Assembly (NCBI RefSeq): GCF_003008595.1
Contig: NZ_CP027669.1
Coordinates: 496,001 to 560,000, forward strand
Direction of reading: 5' to 3'
Length of the DNA stretch: 64,000 bases
Source of the DNA: Simplicispira suum
GTDB lineage: Bacteria > Pseudomonadota > Gammaproteobacteria > Burkholderiales > Burkholderiaceae_C
Shown: positions 29,278-38,214 of the stretch, piece by piece
Position numbering within the stretch: position 1 is the stretch's first letter
How the letters are laid out: each line of letters starts with the position of its first letter
Translations under genes and position numbers: made by a program
The notes under the pieces: generated by a model
Told to the model about the DNA's origin: nothing
Databases searched by the model: none
Seen by the model: only the letters and a program-made list of their open reading frames with translations

Positions 29278-29330
29278 TCTTTCATAGCTGGCAGCGCTTT
29301 GCTGTTACGCGCAGAGGGCATTTTTTGCTT
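29278..29330 (+). repeat. Dispersed repeat copy 6
   Basis: Core TTTCATAGCTGGCAGCGCTT - GCGCAGAGGGC - TTTTTTGC (read in parts), in the divergent gap between the P450 and LOG genes. It is the closest intergenic match to the copy inside aroA. Confidence 0.8.
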
Positions 29331-29383
29331 AGTTTTCCCTCGCTTTGTGTCTCTCGGGAGCGCAAGACCTTCAAAGAAATTCC

Positions 29384-30247
29384 ATGGATGCCACCACCCA
29401 CATCAGCGATCGCAGGCTCACCGACGCGCTGGCCGAACTGCAGACCGACCCCAACGACACAGCGGCGATGCAGCCGCACTCGGACCGCCTGGCCTTCACC
29501 GACACCGAATTCTTGCTGCGCCGCGAGACGCGCGGGATCCGGTTTCAGCTCGAAATGCTCAAGCCCGACCTCGGCCAGGCAGCGCAAGGCATTGAAAACA
29601 CCATCGTCGTCTACGGTAGCGCACGCTTTGTCGCGGCCGACGAAGCCGCAGCGCTTCTGGCCGCTGCACAAACCGCTGGCGATGCACCAGCCATTGCCCT
29701 GGCCGAGCGCGCCGTGCGCAACGCGCGCTATTACGAACTAGCGCGCGAGTTCGCCAGCATCGTGGCCCAGCACAGCAACCGACAGGAACTGGCCAACCGA
29801 CTCTACGTATGCACTGGCGGCGGCCCCGGCATCATGGAAGCGGCCAACCGCGGCGCCAGCGAAGCCGGTGCGCTGACGGTGGGCCTGAACATCGCCCTAC
29901 CGCACGAGCAAGGAAGCAACCCCTACATTACGCCCACGCTGAGCTACAAGTTCCATTACTTCGCGCTGCGCAAAATGCATTTCATGATGCGAGCGAAAGC
30001 GCTGGTGGCGTTTCCCGGCGGTTTTGGCACCATGGACGAGTTGTTTGAGGTGCTGACCCTGGTACAAACGGGCAAGGCCAAGCCTGTGCCCATCGTGCTG
30101 TTCGGCACCGAGTTCTGGAACAGCCTGCTCAACTTCCAGGTGCTGGTAGACGCGGGAACCATCGCCGAGGAAGACCTGGCGTTGTTTCACATCACCGACG
30201 ATCCGCAGGAGGCCTGGCAGCGGATTCGCGACTTTTATCAGTTGTGA
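29384..30247 (+). CDS. LOG-family nucleotide 5'-monophosphate phosphoribohydrolase
   Basis: Protein of 287 residues with a Rossmann-type LOG fold ('lysine decarboxylase-like' in older annotation). The motifs CTGGGPGIMEAANRGA and FPGGFGTMDELFE, which form the nucleotide-binding and catalytic sites, are intact. Related enzymes release ribose 5-phosphate from nucleoside monophosphates, including cytokinin precursors. The N-terminal 90 residues are an extension seen in the longer bacterial subgroup. The ATG at 29384 was chosen; an in-frame GTG at 29345 lies nearer the repeat and has no better ribosome-binding site. Confidence 0.87.
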   Translation: MDATTHISDRRLTDALAELQTDPNDTAAMQPHSDRLAFTDTEFLLRRETRGIRFQLEMLKPDLGQAAQGIENTIVVYGSARFVAADEAAALLAAAQTAGDAPAIALAERAVRNARYYELAREFASIVAQHSNRQELANRLYVCTGGGPGIMEAANRGASEAGALTVGLNIALPHEQGSNPYITPTLSYKFHYFALRKMHFMMRAKALVAFPGGFGTMDELFEVLTLVQTGKAKPVPIVLFGTEFWNSLLNFQVLVDAGTIAEEDLALFHITDDPQEAWQRIRDFYQL

Positions 30248-30298
30248 GCGGCGCGACGCCGGGTTCATGCCGGCGCACGATTTCCAAGCCCCAAAATT

Positions 30299-31111
30299 TC
30301 AGGGACTTTTTGGTGGCCTGGTGGTCGGTGGTGGCGGCGTGCCGCCTGTCGGGGGCGGCGTGTAAGCCGGTGGCGGCGGCGTAGGCACCTGTCCTCTTGG
30401 CGGTGGCGGGGGCGGTGGTGGCGGCGCTGGCCGGGTCACCTGCACGCTGCTGCGGCTTCCATCGGCCTGGACTTGCTCTCCAACCACGTCAGGGCGCTTT
30501 GGCTGCGGCACGGGCACGACCGCGCGGGTGTGGGTGTACACCGGCAATTTCTGATCTGAGAGCACCAGCACAGATTCACCCGCCTTCACCCCCACACAGC
30601 CGGCCTGGGTACACACCTCGATTTCATCCTGCTCCCCGGCCACCACCACCTGGCCTTGGGCATTGAACGTGACATAAAAAGCAGAACCCCGGATGCCCAC
30701 CACGGCGGTCGGTGTGACGACGTGGTAGTTCGCAGCATTGCGCTTGCCAATCAGCCCCGTGACGGCGCGCATGCCTCCGCGCAGCAGGTGCACGACAAAG
30801 CTGTCCTGGGCCGGATCGCCGCTGTCGACATAGCGGGTGACGGTGAACTGCGAGTCAGGCTGCAGTGCGACCAACCCACCATCGGTAAAACGGATTTGTG
30901 CGCGACCGGTAGCGCCGGTCAAGACTACATCGCCGGTGTCCAGCTCGGCACCTTTGGATAAAGGGCTGCTGGCAGCACCCCGGCGCATGCTCACCTCTCC
31001 AGCGGAGAACTGAACCAGGCCGGCAGCGGCAAGCGCTTGCAAGGGCCAGGCCGCCAGGAGAGCGACCAGCAGACCAAGGCGCGAAGGCGAGGACGGAGGG
31101 ACAGGTTTCAT
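30299..31111 (-). CDS. Exported FecR-domain protein with proline-rich tail
   Basis: Protein of 270 residues with a signal peptide (cleavage near residue 29), a FecR-type beta-sandwich (about residues 30-150: QFSAGEVSMRRGA, RFTDGGLVALQPDS, VVTPTAVVGIRGSAFYV) and a C-terminal tail made almost wholly of proline, threonine and glycine (runs of ten prolines). It lacks the TonB-signalling context of true FecR. It lies 64 bp after a TPR/beta-barrel gene on the same strand, so the two are probably an operon. Possible role: periplasmic or surface scaffold or partner of the barrel; not established. ATG codons at 31111 and 31123 are both possible. Confidence 0.78.
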   Translation of the reverse strand: MKPVPPSSPSRLGLLVALLAAWPLQALAAAGLVQFSAGEVSMRRGAASSPLSKGAELDTGDVVLTGATGRAQIRFTDGGLVALQPDSQFTVTRYVDSGDPAQDSFVVHLLRGGMRAVTGLIGKRNAANYHVVTPTAVVGIRGSAFYVTFNAQGQVVVAGEQDEIEVCTQAGCVGVKAGESVLVLSDQKLPVYTHTRAVVPVPQPKRPDVVGEQVQADGSRSSVQVTRPAPPPPPPPPPRGQVPTPPPPAYTPPPTGGTPPPPTTRPPKSP

Positions 31112-31175
31112 GGCATCACCCATTGGGCTTGTGGGATACGAATCGGAACGGTACCGGCAAGGGAACGCATGCCCC

Positions 31176-32513
31176 CTAAAATTCGCGCCGCACCGTGACC
31201 GAAAACAGCTTGCGCTCATAGGTATTCACGGCCAGCGTCGATGCATTGCGGGTCAGCGTCCACTCGGGCGTGATGCGCCAGTTCGCTGCAGGCACCCACG
31301 AAAGCCCCAGCGACACATCGGTCTGCCGGTCGCGCCGCTGCTGCGCAAAGAAGGGGTCCTGCGCGCCGTAGTGGCGCTGTTCCCACTCTGCGTGGGCATA
31401 CAGCGCCCACTGGCGCCCCAGCGGCAACTGGGCGCCCGCGCGCAGCCCCACCAGGCGGTGCCCCCATTGCGCCTGCCCCGCCCCGCGCGGTTCCTCGCGG
31501 CCACCCCAGGCACCCGCCCAACCGATGCTGCCGTTGCGAAACACCTGCGAATAGGTGGTACCGAAGACGCTGCGCTGCACGTCGCGCGCCGACTGCGTGG
31601 GGTAGTTCAGTTGCAGCCACTGCGCGAAGCTGTCCCACTGGCGAAAGCCGTCGATGTGATAGATCCATTCGCCGAGCACGCCGCCAAAGCTGCGCAGGTG
31701 CGCGCCGTCCAGCGCGTAGAAATCACCTTGGCCGGAGACGATGAACTCGTTGCGCTCAGACCGCCAGGCAAGGCCGGCAGAGCCATCGATATGCTGAAAA
31801 TCCCAGGGACGGGCTCGCTCGCCATAGCGCCGCGCCGCTGCGGTGACGGCGCCCACCAGGGACCAGCGCGCGTCAAGCACGTAGCGCCCACGCAGCGACG
31901 CTGCCGCGTTCACAAAGTTGGCCGAACGGCCCAGTGCCGACGGGTCCAGCGACCACGCCACCGCCGCCGGATTCGGGATGCTCGCGAGCATCGTGGCAGA
32001 CCCTGCGTTGGCGTTGGAATCGTGCCCCGCACCCAGCTCGACGTAAGCTTTTGCGCTGGAACCCCCATTGGCATCCCTGCGGTCGTAGGACTCGAGGAAC
32101 TGGTCGATGCTGAGTGCGGCATCTACTGGAACCACCCTGGCACGCGCCTGCGCCGAAAGCGCCTGCATGCCGCGCCGGTCTCCTACCGCCTGCAGTGCAC
32201 GGCCCAATTGCACCTGCGCGTCCAAATCGTCGGGTTGCGCCGCCAGCACGCGCTCCCAGGCCATCACGGCCCGGGTGTAATGGCCGGCAGCATGGGCGGC
32301 GCGGCCCATGGCTGCATCAAAGCTTGGATCGCCAGCGCGCACCGGCTCTTGCTCGCCCAGCAGCACAAACGCCTGCTCGGCATTGCCCTGAGCGCTCAGG
32401 GTCTGCGCATCGTCCAGCAGGGCATCGGCCTGCGCCGGTTGCGAGAGTGCCAAACCCAACAAGGGCGCAAAAAACAGCCAGCGGCTGCGCGGCAAACCCC
32501 GAGGAATGATCAT
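31176..32513 (-). CDS. TPR-containing outer-membrane beta-barrel protein (Slam/DUF560-like)
   Basis: Protein of 445 residues with a signal peptide (cleavage near AQA, residue 29), a periplasmic tetratricopeptide-like region (about 30-140: RAVMAWERVLAAQPDDLDAQ) and a long C-terminal region of alternating strands rich in aromatic residues. It ends in Phe (SVTVRREF), the normal outer-membrane barrel signature. This layout resembles surface lipoprotein assembly modifiers, but I cannot confirm the family without a profile search. Its neighbour is an exported FecR-domain protein on the same strand. Function unknown; transport or display of a surface protein is a reasonable guess. Confidence 0.72.
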   Translation of the reverse strand: MIIPRGLPRSRWLFFAPLLGLALSQPAQADALLDDAQTLSAQGNAEQAFVLLGEQEPVRAGDPSFDAAMGRAAHAAGHYTRAVMAWERVLAAQPDDLDAQVQLGRALQAVGDRRGMQALSAQARARVVPVDAALSIDQFLESYDRRDANGGSSAKAYVELGAGHDSNANAGSATMLASIPNPAAVAWSLDPSALGRSANFVNAAASLRGRYVLDARWSLVGAVTAAARRYGERARPWDFQHIDGSAGLAWRSERNEFIVSGQGDFYALDGAHLRSFGGVLGEWIYHIDGFRQWDSFAQWLQLNYPTQSARDVQRSVFGTTYSQVFRNGSIGWAGAWGGREEPRGAGQAQWGHRLVGLRAGAQLPLGRQWALYAHAEWEQRHYGAQDPFFAQQRRDRQTDVSLGLSWVPAANWRITPEWTLTRNASTLAVNTYERKLFSVTVRREF

Positions 32514-32612
32514 TTCCAGCCCCTGAATGTGACGGGTGGAAACAATCTACTCTTTTCCCGGCAATTTGCTACTGCTGCAAGCCCTTGGGATGCCCCGCGC
32601 AGCACTTCGCGG

Positions 32613-34241
32613 CTAGAAATCCTCGTCTGTGTCGGGCAGCGCAAGCGCGCCAGGCCCCGGCACAGCGATGCCTTGTGCCTCGGGCGCAGGCAAATCCTGC
32701 ACGTCGCGCAGCCGCCGCTGAATGGCACGGGTGCGCACGTCCACCTGCTCGAAGCGCTTGGCGGCAGCGTCGATGGATTTTTTGGTGGCTTCGACCACCT
32801 CGCCGAACTTGCTGAATTCGGTTTTCACCGTGCCCAGCAGCGCCCAGACTTCGGACGATCGCTTCTCGATCGCCAGGGTCTTGAAGCCCATTTGCAGGCT
32901 GCTCAGCATGGCCGCCAGGTTGGCCGGGCCGGTAATCATGACGCGGCAGTCGTTTTGCACCGCTTCGACCAGGCCGGGCCGGCGCATGACCTCGGCAAAC
33001 AGGCCTTCGGACGGCAGGTAGAGCACGGCAAAGTCGGTGGTGTGCGGGGGCGAGACATATTTGGCACAGATCTTCTTGGCTTCGAGGCGGATGGACGCCT
33101 CGAAGGCGTTGCCAGCGGAAGCGATGGCCGGTTTGTCCGCCGCCTCCTGGGCATCCTGCAGGCGCTGGTACTGCTCTACCGGGTACTTGGCATCGATGGG
33201 CAGCCACACGGGCGTTTCGTGCGACTTGCCGGGCAGGCGGATGGCGTATTCCACCATTTCGTCGCTGCCCGGCACGGTCTTGATGTTGCGGCCAAACTGC
33301 TCGGGCGTGAGCACGTTGTCGATGATGGCGCCCAGCTGCATCTCGCCCCAGGTGCCGCGCGACTTCACGTTGGTCATCACGCGCTTCAAGTCGCCCACGC
33401 TGCCGGCCAGGGTCTGCATCTCGCCCAGGCCCTTGTGCACCTGCTCCAGCCGGTCGCTCACCAGCTTGAAGGATTCGCCCAGGCGCTGCTCCAGCGTGGC
33501 GTGGAGCTTTTCGTCCACCGTGCGGCGCATTTCTTCCAGTTTGGTCGCGTTGTCGGTCTGGATGGCAGCCAGGCGCTCGTTGAGCGCCGTGCGCAACTGT
33601 TCGGCACTTTGCTGGCTGCCCTGCACCAGGCTGCTCAGCTGCTGGTGCACCGATTCCTGCAGGGAAGAGAACTGCGTACGCAGCTGCTGGCTGTTGTCAC
33701 CGAGCTGGTCGCGTAGCGTGTTTGCCATACCGAGAAGCTGGGTGTGGATGTCGGCTTTGAGCGAATCGAGCGATTGGCGCGTAGCCTGGGTCAGTGCCTC
33801 GAAGCGCTCCTGAATGCGCTCCTGGGCCTGCGCGCTGCTGTGCACCAGCGCCTCGCGCGACTTCACGCTCTCGGCGGCCAAGGCGCCGGTGGTCGCCACC
33901 AGTTCGGTGCGAAACGCCGCCAGCGTGACCGCCAATTCACCGCGCGCCTCCCGCGATTCCCCCACGGCCTGCGCCAGACGCTCGTCCACGGCTTTGCGCA
34001 GCGCCTCCTGCGCCGCGTGTGTGGTCTGGGTAAAGCCGCGAAGCTGCTGGCCCATGGCATCAAGTGCACCGTCGTTTTTGGCGACGGCCAATTGCGTGGC
34101 CAGGCCTGCCTGCTCCAACGCCTGCAGGCGCGCCAGCCATTCGGGCGGCAATTGCACGCGTGGCTGGCGCAGCAGCAATGCCAACAGCAGCAACAGCACC
34201 CCGGCCAGAGCGCCCAGGATGAGCCAGGTATCGGAACTCAT
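32613..34241 (-). CDS. rmuC: RmuC-family DNA recombination protein
   Basis: Protein of 542 residues with an N-terminal membrane anchor (LILGALAGVLLLLLALLL), a long coiled coil (about residues 40-250) and the RmuC nuclease-like domain: KSRGTWGEMQLGAIIDNVL, LPIDAKYPVEQYQRL-like and LYLPSEGLFAEVM. In E. coli RmuC limits inversion at short inverted repeats and is thought to be a nuclease-fold protein. The next gene upstream on this strand is a hydroxyacid dehydrogenase, separated by a dispersed repeat. Confidence 0.93.
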   Translation of the reverse strand: MSSDTWLILGALAGVLLLLLALLLRQPRVQLPPEWLARLQALEQAGLATQLAVAKNDGALDAMGQQLRGFTQTTHAAQEALRKAVDERLAQAVGESREARGELAVTLAAFRTELVATTGALAAESVKSREALVHSSAQAQERIQERFEALTQATRQSLDSLKADIHTQLLGMANTLRDQLGDNSQQLRTQFSSLQESVHQQLSSLVQGSQQSAEQLRTALNERLAAIQTDNATKLEEMRRTVDEKLHATLEQRLGESFKLVSDRLEQVHKGLGEMQTLAGSVGDLKRVMTNVKSRGTWGEMQLGAIIDNVLTPEQFGRNIKTVPGSDEMVEYAIRLPGKSHETPVWLPIDAKYPVEQYQRLQDAQEAADKPAIASAGNAFEASIRLEAKKICAKYVSPPHTTDFAVLYLPSEGLFAEVMRRPGLVEAVQNDCRVMITGPANLAAMLSSLQMGFKTLAIEKRSSEVWALLGTVKTEFSKFGEVVEATKKSIDAAAKRFEQVDVRTRAIQRRLRDVQDLPAPEAQGIAVPGPGALALPDTDEDF

Positions 34242-34249
34242 TTCACTAC

Positions 34250-34305
34250 ATTTTTAATAGCTACTAATGTTTATGAATAAAGCGCCAGAGGCCAATTTTT
34301 ATCGA
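34250..34305 (+). repeat. Dispersed repeat copy 7
   Basis: Core TTTTTAATAGCTACTAATG - AATAAAGCGCCAGAGGCC - ATTTTT (read in parts), between rmuC and the hydroxyacid dehydrogenase gene; its end overlaps the latter's stop codon. Confidence 0.8.
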
Positions 34306-35288
34306 ATTTTCTTATGTACCGGCGCGTTCACCGGGCTCGGCAATGGCTGCCCGGAAAAAAAGGCCAGCAGGTTGTCGGCGGCCTTGTTGGCCATGGCGCG
34401 GCGGGTCGCGAGCGTGGCGCTGGCGATGTGCGGCGTGAGCACCACATTGGGTTGCGCCAGCAAGTCGGGATGCACGCGCGGCTCACCTTCAAACACGTCC
34501 AGACCGGCGGCAGCAATGCGGCGCGCGCGCAGGGCTGCGGCCAAGGCCGCATCGTCCACGATGCCACCCCGGGCAATGTTGACCAGCGTGGCCGTGGGCT
34601 TCATGCGCGCAAGCTCGGCCGGCCCAATAGCGTGGTGCGACTCTGCGCTGTAGGGCAGCACCAGCACCAGGTGGTCGCTCTGCGCCAGCAACTCGTCCTT
34701 GCTGACATACTGCGCGGCGCACTGCGCCTCCAGCGCGGGCGCGAGGCGGGAGCGGTTGTGGTAGATCACCCGCATGCCAAAGCCGTGCGCCCCGCGCCGG
34801 GCAATGCCCTGGCCGATTCGACCCATGCCCAGGATGCCCAGGGTGCTGCCGTGCACTTCGGCGCCGGCAAACAGGTCGTAGCGCCATTGCGTCCAGCGCC
34901 CGGCGCGCAGGAAATGCTCGGCCTCGGTCATGCGCCGCGCGGTGGCCATGAGCAGCGCGAAACCGAAATCGGCCGTGGTTTCGGTGAGCACATCGGGCGT
35001 GTTCGTGCCCTGTACGCCCGCTGCGGTCATGGCATCCACATCAAAATTATTGAAGCCCACCGCCATGTTGGCCACCACGCGCAGACGCGGGCAGGCAGCC
35101 AGCAGCGCGGCGTCGATGCGCTCGGCACCCGTGGTCAGCACGCCATGCTTGTCGGCCAGTCGGCGCGCCAGCTCGGCCGGCGCCAGAACCTGGTCCTCCT
35201 GGTTGGCTTCGACATCGAACGCTGCACGCAGGCGCTCGAGCACCTCGGGAAACACCGCCCGGGCGACAAGAATGCTAGGGCGCTGCAT
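34299..35288 (-). CDS. D-2-hydroxyacid dehydrogenase (glyoxylate/hydroxypyruvate reductase type)
   Basis: NAD(P)-dependent enzyme of 329 residues. The Rossmann motif is LGILGMGRIGQGIARR (about residue 148), the catalytic arginine is in NIARGGIVDD, the glutamate in GLDVFEGEP and the histidine in LTPHIASATLATR. The pattern fits GhrB-like glyoxylate and hydroxypyruvate reductases more than SerA, which would carry a C-terminal ACT domain. The start at 35288 gives MQRPSILVAR and overlaps the end of the antiporter gene by one base (TGATG), so the two genes are coupled. Confidence 0.88.
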   Translation of the reverse strand: MQRPSILVARAVFPEVLERLRAAFDVEANQEDQVLAPAELARRLADKHGVLTTGAERIDAALLAACPRLRVVANMAVGFNNFDVDAMTAAGVQGTNTPDVLTETTADFGFALLMATARRMTEAEHFLRAGRWTQWRYDLFAGAEVHGSTLGILGMGRIGQGIARRGAHGFGMRVIYHNRSRLAPALEAQCAAQYVSKDELLAQSDHLVLVLPYSAESHHAIGPAELARMKPTATLVNIARGGIVDDAALAAALRARRIAAAGLDVFEGEPRVHPDLLAQPNVVLTPHIASATLATRRAMANKAADNLLAFFSGQPLPSPVNAPVHKKIR

Positions 35289-36694
35289 CAAAACCAGATG
35301 AAGGTGATCAAGATAAACAGCGGCACCAGAATGCCACCCGACCACAGCATGTAACCAAAGAAGCTGGGCATCTTCACGCCGCGGTCCTCGGCAATGGCCT
35401 TGACCATCAGATTGGGCGCGTTGCCGATATAGGTGTTGGCCCCCATGAACACCGCGCCGGCCGAAATCGCCGCCAAGGTAGGGGCCAGCGTGGTCATCAG
35501 CGCGGCGGGGTCGCCCCCTGCGGTGTTGAAAAACACCAGGTAGGTCGGCGCGTTGTCCAGGAAGGACGAGAGCACGCCCGTAGCCCAGAAATACATGGCC
35601 GGCAGCGGCGCGCCGTCGGGGCCCGTCACGGCGCTGACGATTCCGCCAAACGGGCCACTCACACCCGCCTTGAGCATGGCGATCACCGGGATGATGGTAA
35701 GAAAGATGCCGGCGAAGAGCTTGGCCACCTCCTGCATGGGCGCCCAGCCGAACTGGTTGGCGTCATGCACACGCGCAGGGGTCAGCCAGAGCGAGATGCC
35801 GGTAACGACAAGCAAGCCGATGTCGCGCACGACGCCGGGCAGGCCCACTTCGGTTCCCGCGATGTTGAACACCACCGACGACTTCCAGAAACCACTCAGC
35901 AGCACCAGCCCCACCACGACACCCAGGAGGGCAAAGTTGACCTTGCCATCAAAACCGATGCCGCGCGTGTCGGGGGTCGGGTCGGCAGCAACGGTTTCTC
36001 CGCTTTTGTGGAAAAACCAGCTGTCGATGGCAAAGAACAGCGCCAGCAGCGCGCCCACCAGAAACAGGGTTTCAGGAAAGATGTGGCTCACGGTCCAGAA
36101 AAAATCTACACCCTTCAAGAATCCAAGGAACAGGGGCGGATCGCCCAACGGTGTGAGCGAGCCACCGGCGTTGGAGACGATAAAAATGAAGAACACCACC
36201 AAATGCGCTTTGTGGACGCGGTTGTCGTTGGCGCGGATCAGAGGGCGAATGAGCAGCATGGATGCGCCTGTGGTCCCCATGAAACTCGCCAAAACCGCAC
36301 CAATCGCCAGAATGCCGGTATTGAGCAGGGGATTGCCGTGCAGATTGCCCCGAATATAAATGCCCCCCGCCACGGTAAAGAGCGCCGTCAGCAAGATCAC
36401 GAACGGCACGTATTCGGCCAGCAAGGCATGCACCAGACTCACCCCGGCAGCGCCGCCGCCAAACACCAGTGCAAACGGAACGAGAAATGCCAGGCCCCAG
36501 GCTGCGGTCACCTTGCCGTAGTGGTGGTGCCAGAAAATGGGGGCGACCAGCGGCACCAGCGCAATCGAAAGCAGGAGACCAGCAAAAGGAACGCCCCACC
36601 ACAGAGCCAGCGTAGCGCCGTCGATGTCGGCCGCACGGGCCAGTGTCGGAAGCACGAGCAGCGCCAGCAAGGCGCACCTGCGCAGAAATTTCAT
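35288..36694 (-). CDS. nhaD: NhaD-like sodium/proton antiporter
   Basis: Membrane protein of 468 residues of the ion-transporter superfamily that includes NhaD and ArsB, with about 12 helices. Typical segments are NTGILAIGAVLASFMGTTGA, SNAGGSLTPLGDPPLFLG and SSFLDNAPTYLVFFN, which carry the polar helix breaks of this family. The N-terminus resembles a cleavable signal (ALLVLPTLARAA), as in other NhaD proteins. The ATG at 36694 has GGAG eight bases upstream. It is coupled to the hydroxyacid dehydrogenase gene, but no functional link is known. Confidence 0.86.
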   Translation of the reverse strand: MKFLRRCALLALLVLPTLARAADIDGATLALWWGVPFAGLLLSIALVPLVAPIFWHHHYGKVTAAWGLAFLVPFALVFGGGAAGVSLVHALLAEYVPFVILLTALFTVAGGIYIRGNLHGNPLLNTGILAIGAVLASFMGTTGASMLLIRPLIRANDNRVHKAHLVVFFIFIVSNAGGSLTPLGDPPLFLGFLKGVDFFWTVSHIFPETLFLVGALLALFFAIDSWFFHKSGETVAADPTPDTRGIGFDGKVNFALLGVVVGLVLLSGFWKSSVVFNIAGTEVGLPGVVRDIGLLVVTGISLWLTPARVHDANQFGWAPMQEVAKLFAGIFLTIIPVIAMLKAGVSGPFGGIVSAVTGPDGAPLPAMYFWATGVLSSFLDNAPTYLVFFNTAGGDPAALMTTLAPTLAAISAGAVFMGANTYIGNAPNLMVKAIAEDRGVKMPSFFGYMLWSGGILVPLFILITFIWF

Positions 36695-36718
36695 GGGTCT
36701 GTCTCCATTCGTCTTATT

Positions 36719-36744
36719 AAAAAATCCTCCCGAGCGCTCGGGAG
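36719..36744 (-). terminator. Rho-independent terminator after the thioesterase gene
   Basis: On the minus strand a perfect stem CTCCCGAG/CTCGGGAG with a two-base CG centre is followed by GATTTTTT. It separates the thioesterase gene from the antiporter gene. Confidence 0.85.
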
Positions 36745-36793
36745 CGGGGCTGCCCCTGTGCAAGTGTAGGCGGCGGACGCTGAGTAGCGGCTT

Positions 36794-37249
36794 TCAGGCG
36801 ACTGTCAACGGCTCCAAAACAGCCCGCAAGCGTGCCGGCAAAACGGCAGGACGGCGCGTGTCGCGATCCACATAGACGTGGATGAAATGACCGGCCGCTG
36901 CCGTCAGCGGCTCCCCCTGCGCAAACAGACCCACCTCGTAACGCACGCTTGAATTTCCGATGCGGGCGACGCGAATACCCGCGTCGATCTGCTGCGGAAA
37001 GGCCAGTGGCGCAAAATAGTTGCACTGGGTCTCGATCACTAGGCCAATCGTCTCGCCGGCATGGATATCGAGCGCGCCCGCGTCGATCAAATGCGCGTTG
37101 ACCGCCGTATCAAACCAACTGTAATAGACGACATTGTTGACATGGCCGTACACGTCGTTGTCCATCCAACGCGTGCTGATGCTGCGAAAGACCCGGTACG
37201 CACTGCGCGGCTCGGGCGCCGCGCGGGAGGAAGAGGCATTGGAACTCAT
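36794..37249 (-). CDS. Hotdog-fold acyl-CoA thioesterase (4-hydroxybenzoyl-CoA thioesterase family)
   Basis: Protein of 151 residues. The family signature [20 protein letters not shown] holds the catalytic aspartate and the HVNN loop, and the fold continues with [18 protein letters not shown]. Such proteins hydrolyse acyl-CoA thioesters; the YbgC/FcbC group covers short-chain and aromatic substrates. The substrate here is unknown. It is divergent from the phasin gene. Confidence 0.87.
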   Translation of the reverse strand: MSSNASSSRAAPEPRSAYRVFRSISTRWMDNDVYGHVNNVVYYSWFDTAVNAHLIDAGALDIHAGETIGLVIETQCNYFAPLAFPQQIDAGIRVARIGNSSVRYEVGLFAQGEPLTAAAGHFIHVYVDRDTRRPAVLPARLRAVLEPLTVA

Positions 37250-37330
37250 GGAGCGTCATTCTGCCAGCCACCCTTTCGCAAAGCCGAAAGCGGCTTTGCG
37301 GCTCATCGAACGCAGCAAGGTGTTTCAGTA

Positions 37331-37402
37331 TGTTGCAATGCAACAAAACACTTGCTTTTGCGCGGGATTACCCTAAAATAGCGCTTATGCTGCACTGCAA
37401 CA
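37331..37402 (+). promoter_or_regulatory. Phasin promoter flanked by two matching palindromic operators
   Basis: Two copies of the palindrome TGyTGCAnTGCAACA lie at 37331-37345 (perfect, one central base) and 37388-37402 (one mismatch). Between them is a possible promoter: TTGCTT at 37352, 16 bp, TAAAAT at 37374. The layout suits repression by PhaR, which is known to bind TGC/GCA-rich sites before phasin genes; the link to PhaR is inference. Confidence 0.65.
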
Positions 37403-37478
37403 TGCCATCCGGAATGACCAGCGCAGATATTTCGAGTCCCGTTTTTTGCCGGGCCCCTACATCTACTGGAGAAATGAC

Positions 37479-38027
37479 ATGTCCCTGACCCCTGAACAAA
37501 TGCTCGCCGCCCACAAAGCCAACATCGAAACCCTGTTTGGTCTGACCAACAAGGCGTTTGAAGGCGTGGAAAAGCTGGTTGAATTGAACCTGACCGCATC
37601 GCGCGCCGCCCTGAACGAAGCCGCCACGCACACCCGCGCCGTCCTGAGCGTGAAAGACGCACAAGAACTGGTGGCTCTGCAGGCCAGCCTGTTCCAGCCC
37701 CTGGCTGAAAAGGCTGCTTCCTACAGCCGCCACCTGTACGACATCGCTTCGGGTACCGGCAATGAGTTCGGTAACGCGGTGCAGGCCAAGACGGCTGAAG
37801 CCCAAAAGAACTTCACCGACCTCGTCGAGACCGCTGCCAAGAACGCACCGGCCGGCTCGGAGACCTCGGTTGCCGTGATGAAGAGCGCCGTTTCTGCAGC
37901 CAACAACGCGTTTGAGTCGGTTCAAAAGGCCGTCAAGCAGGCCACCGACGCTGCCGAAGCCAACTTCAACGCCGTCGCCGCTACCGCTGCAGACGCTGCC
38001 AAGTCGGCTGCCCCGCGCAAGCGTTAA
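37479..38027 (+). CDS. phaP: Phasin (PHA granule-associated protein)
   Basis: Amphipathic helical protein of 182 residues that coats polyhydroxyalkanoate granules. The phasin_2 signature [20 protein letters not shown] is at the N-terminus, followed by [19 protein letters not shown], and the tail is Ala/Lys-rich. The ATG at 37479 has GGAG upstream; an in-frame start at 37446 lacks one. It shows that the organism stores PHA. Expression is probably controlled through the paired palindromes upstream, and a strong terminator follows. Confidence 0.93.
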   Translation: MSLTPEQMLAAHKANIETLFGLTNKAFEGVEKLVELNLTASRAALNEAATHTRAVLSVKDAQELVALQASLFQPLAEKAASYSRHLYDIASGTGNEFGNAVQAKTAEAQKNFTDLVETAAKNAPAGSETSVAVMKSAVSAANNAFESVQKAVKQATDAAEANFNAVAATAADAAKSAAPRKR

Positions 38028-38066
38028 TTTGCATCGAGCGGTGCACGCACCGCTGCGATCCACACC

Positions 38067-38097
38067 AAAAAGGCCCGACCCGTCGGGCCTTTTTTTC
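38067..38097 (+). terminator. Rho-independent terminator after phaP
   Basis: Stem AAAAGGCCCGAC/GTCGGGCCTTTT with a tiny loop and a run of seven T, 40 bases past the phasin stop. Confidence 0.9.
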
Positions 38098-38214
38098 GTC
38101 TTGCGCTTTTCTGCAGCCCGCTTCAGTGCGTTTGCGACGCCGAATTCAGCAACTTAGAGATAGGAATGCGTCGCGTTTGCGTTATCATCCACCCTCTTCC
38201 TTGCACGAGAAACC

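Noticed and set aside
31110..33716. 868-residue plus-strand frame opposite the beta-barrel and rmuC genes
   Set aside because: Crosses two real genes and their gap on the opposite strand; composition typical of antisense frames.
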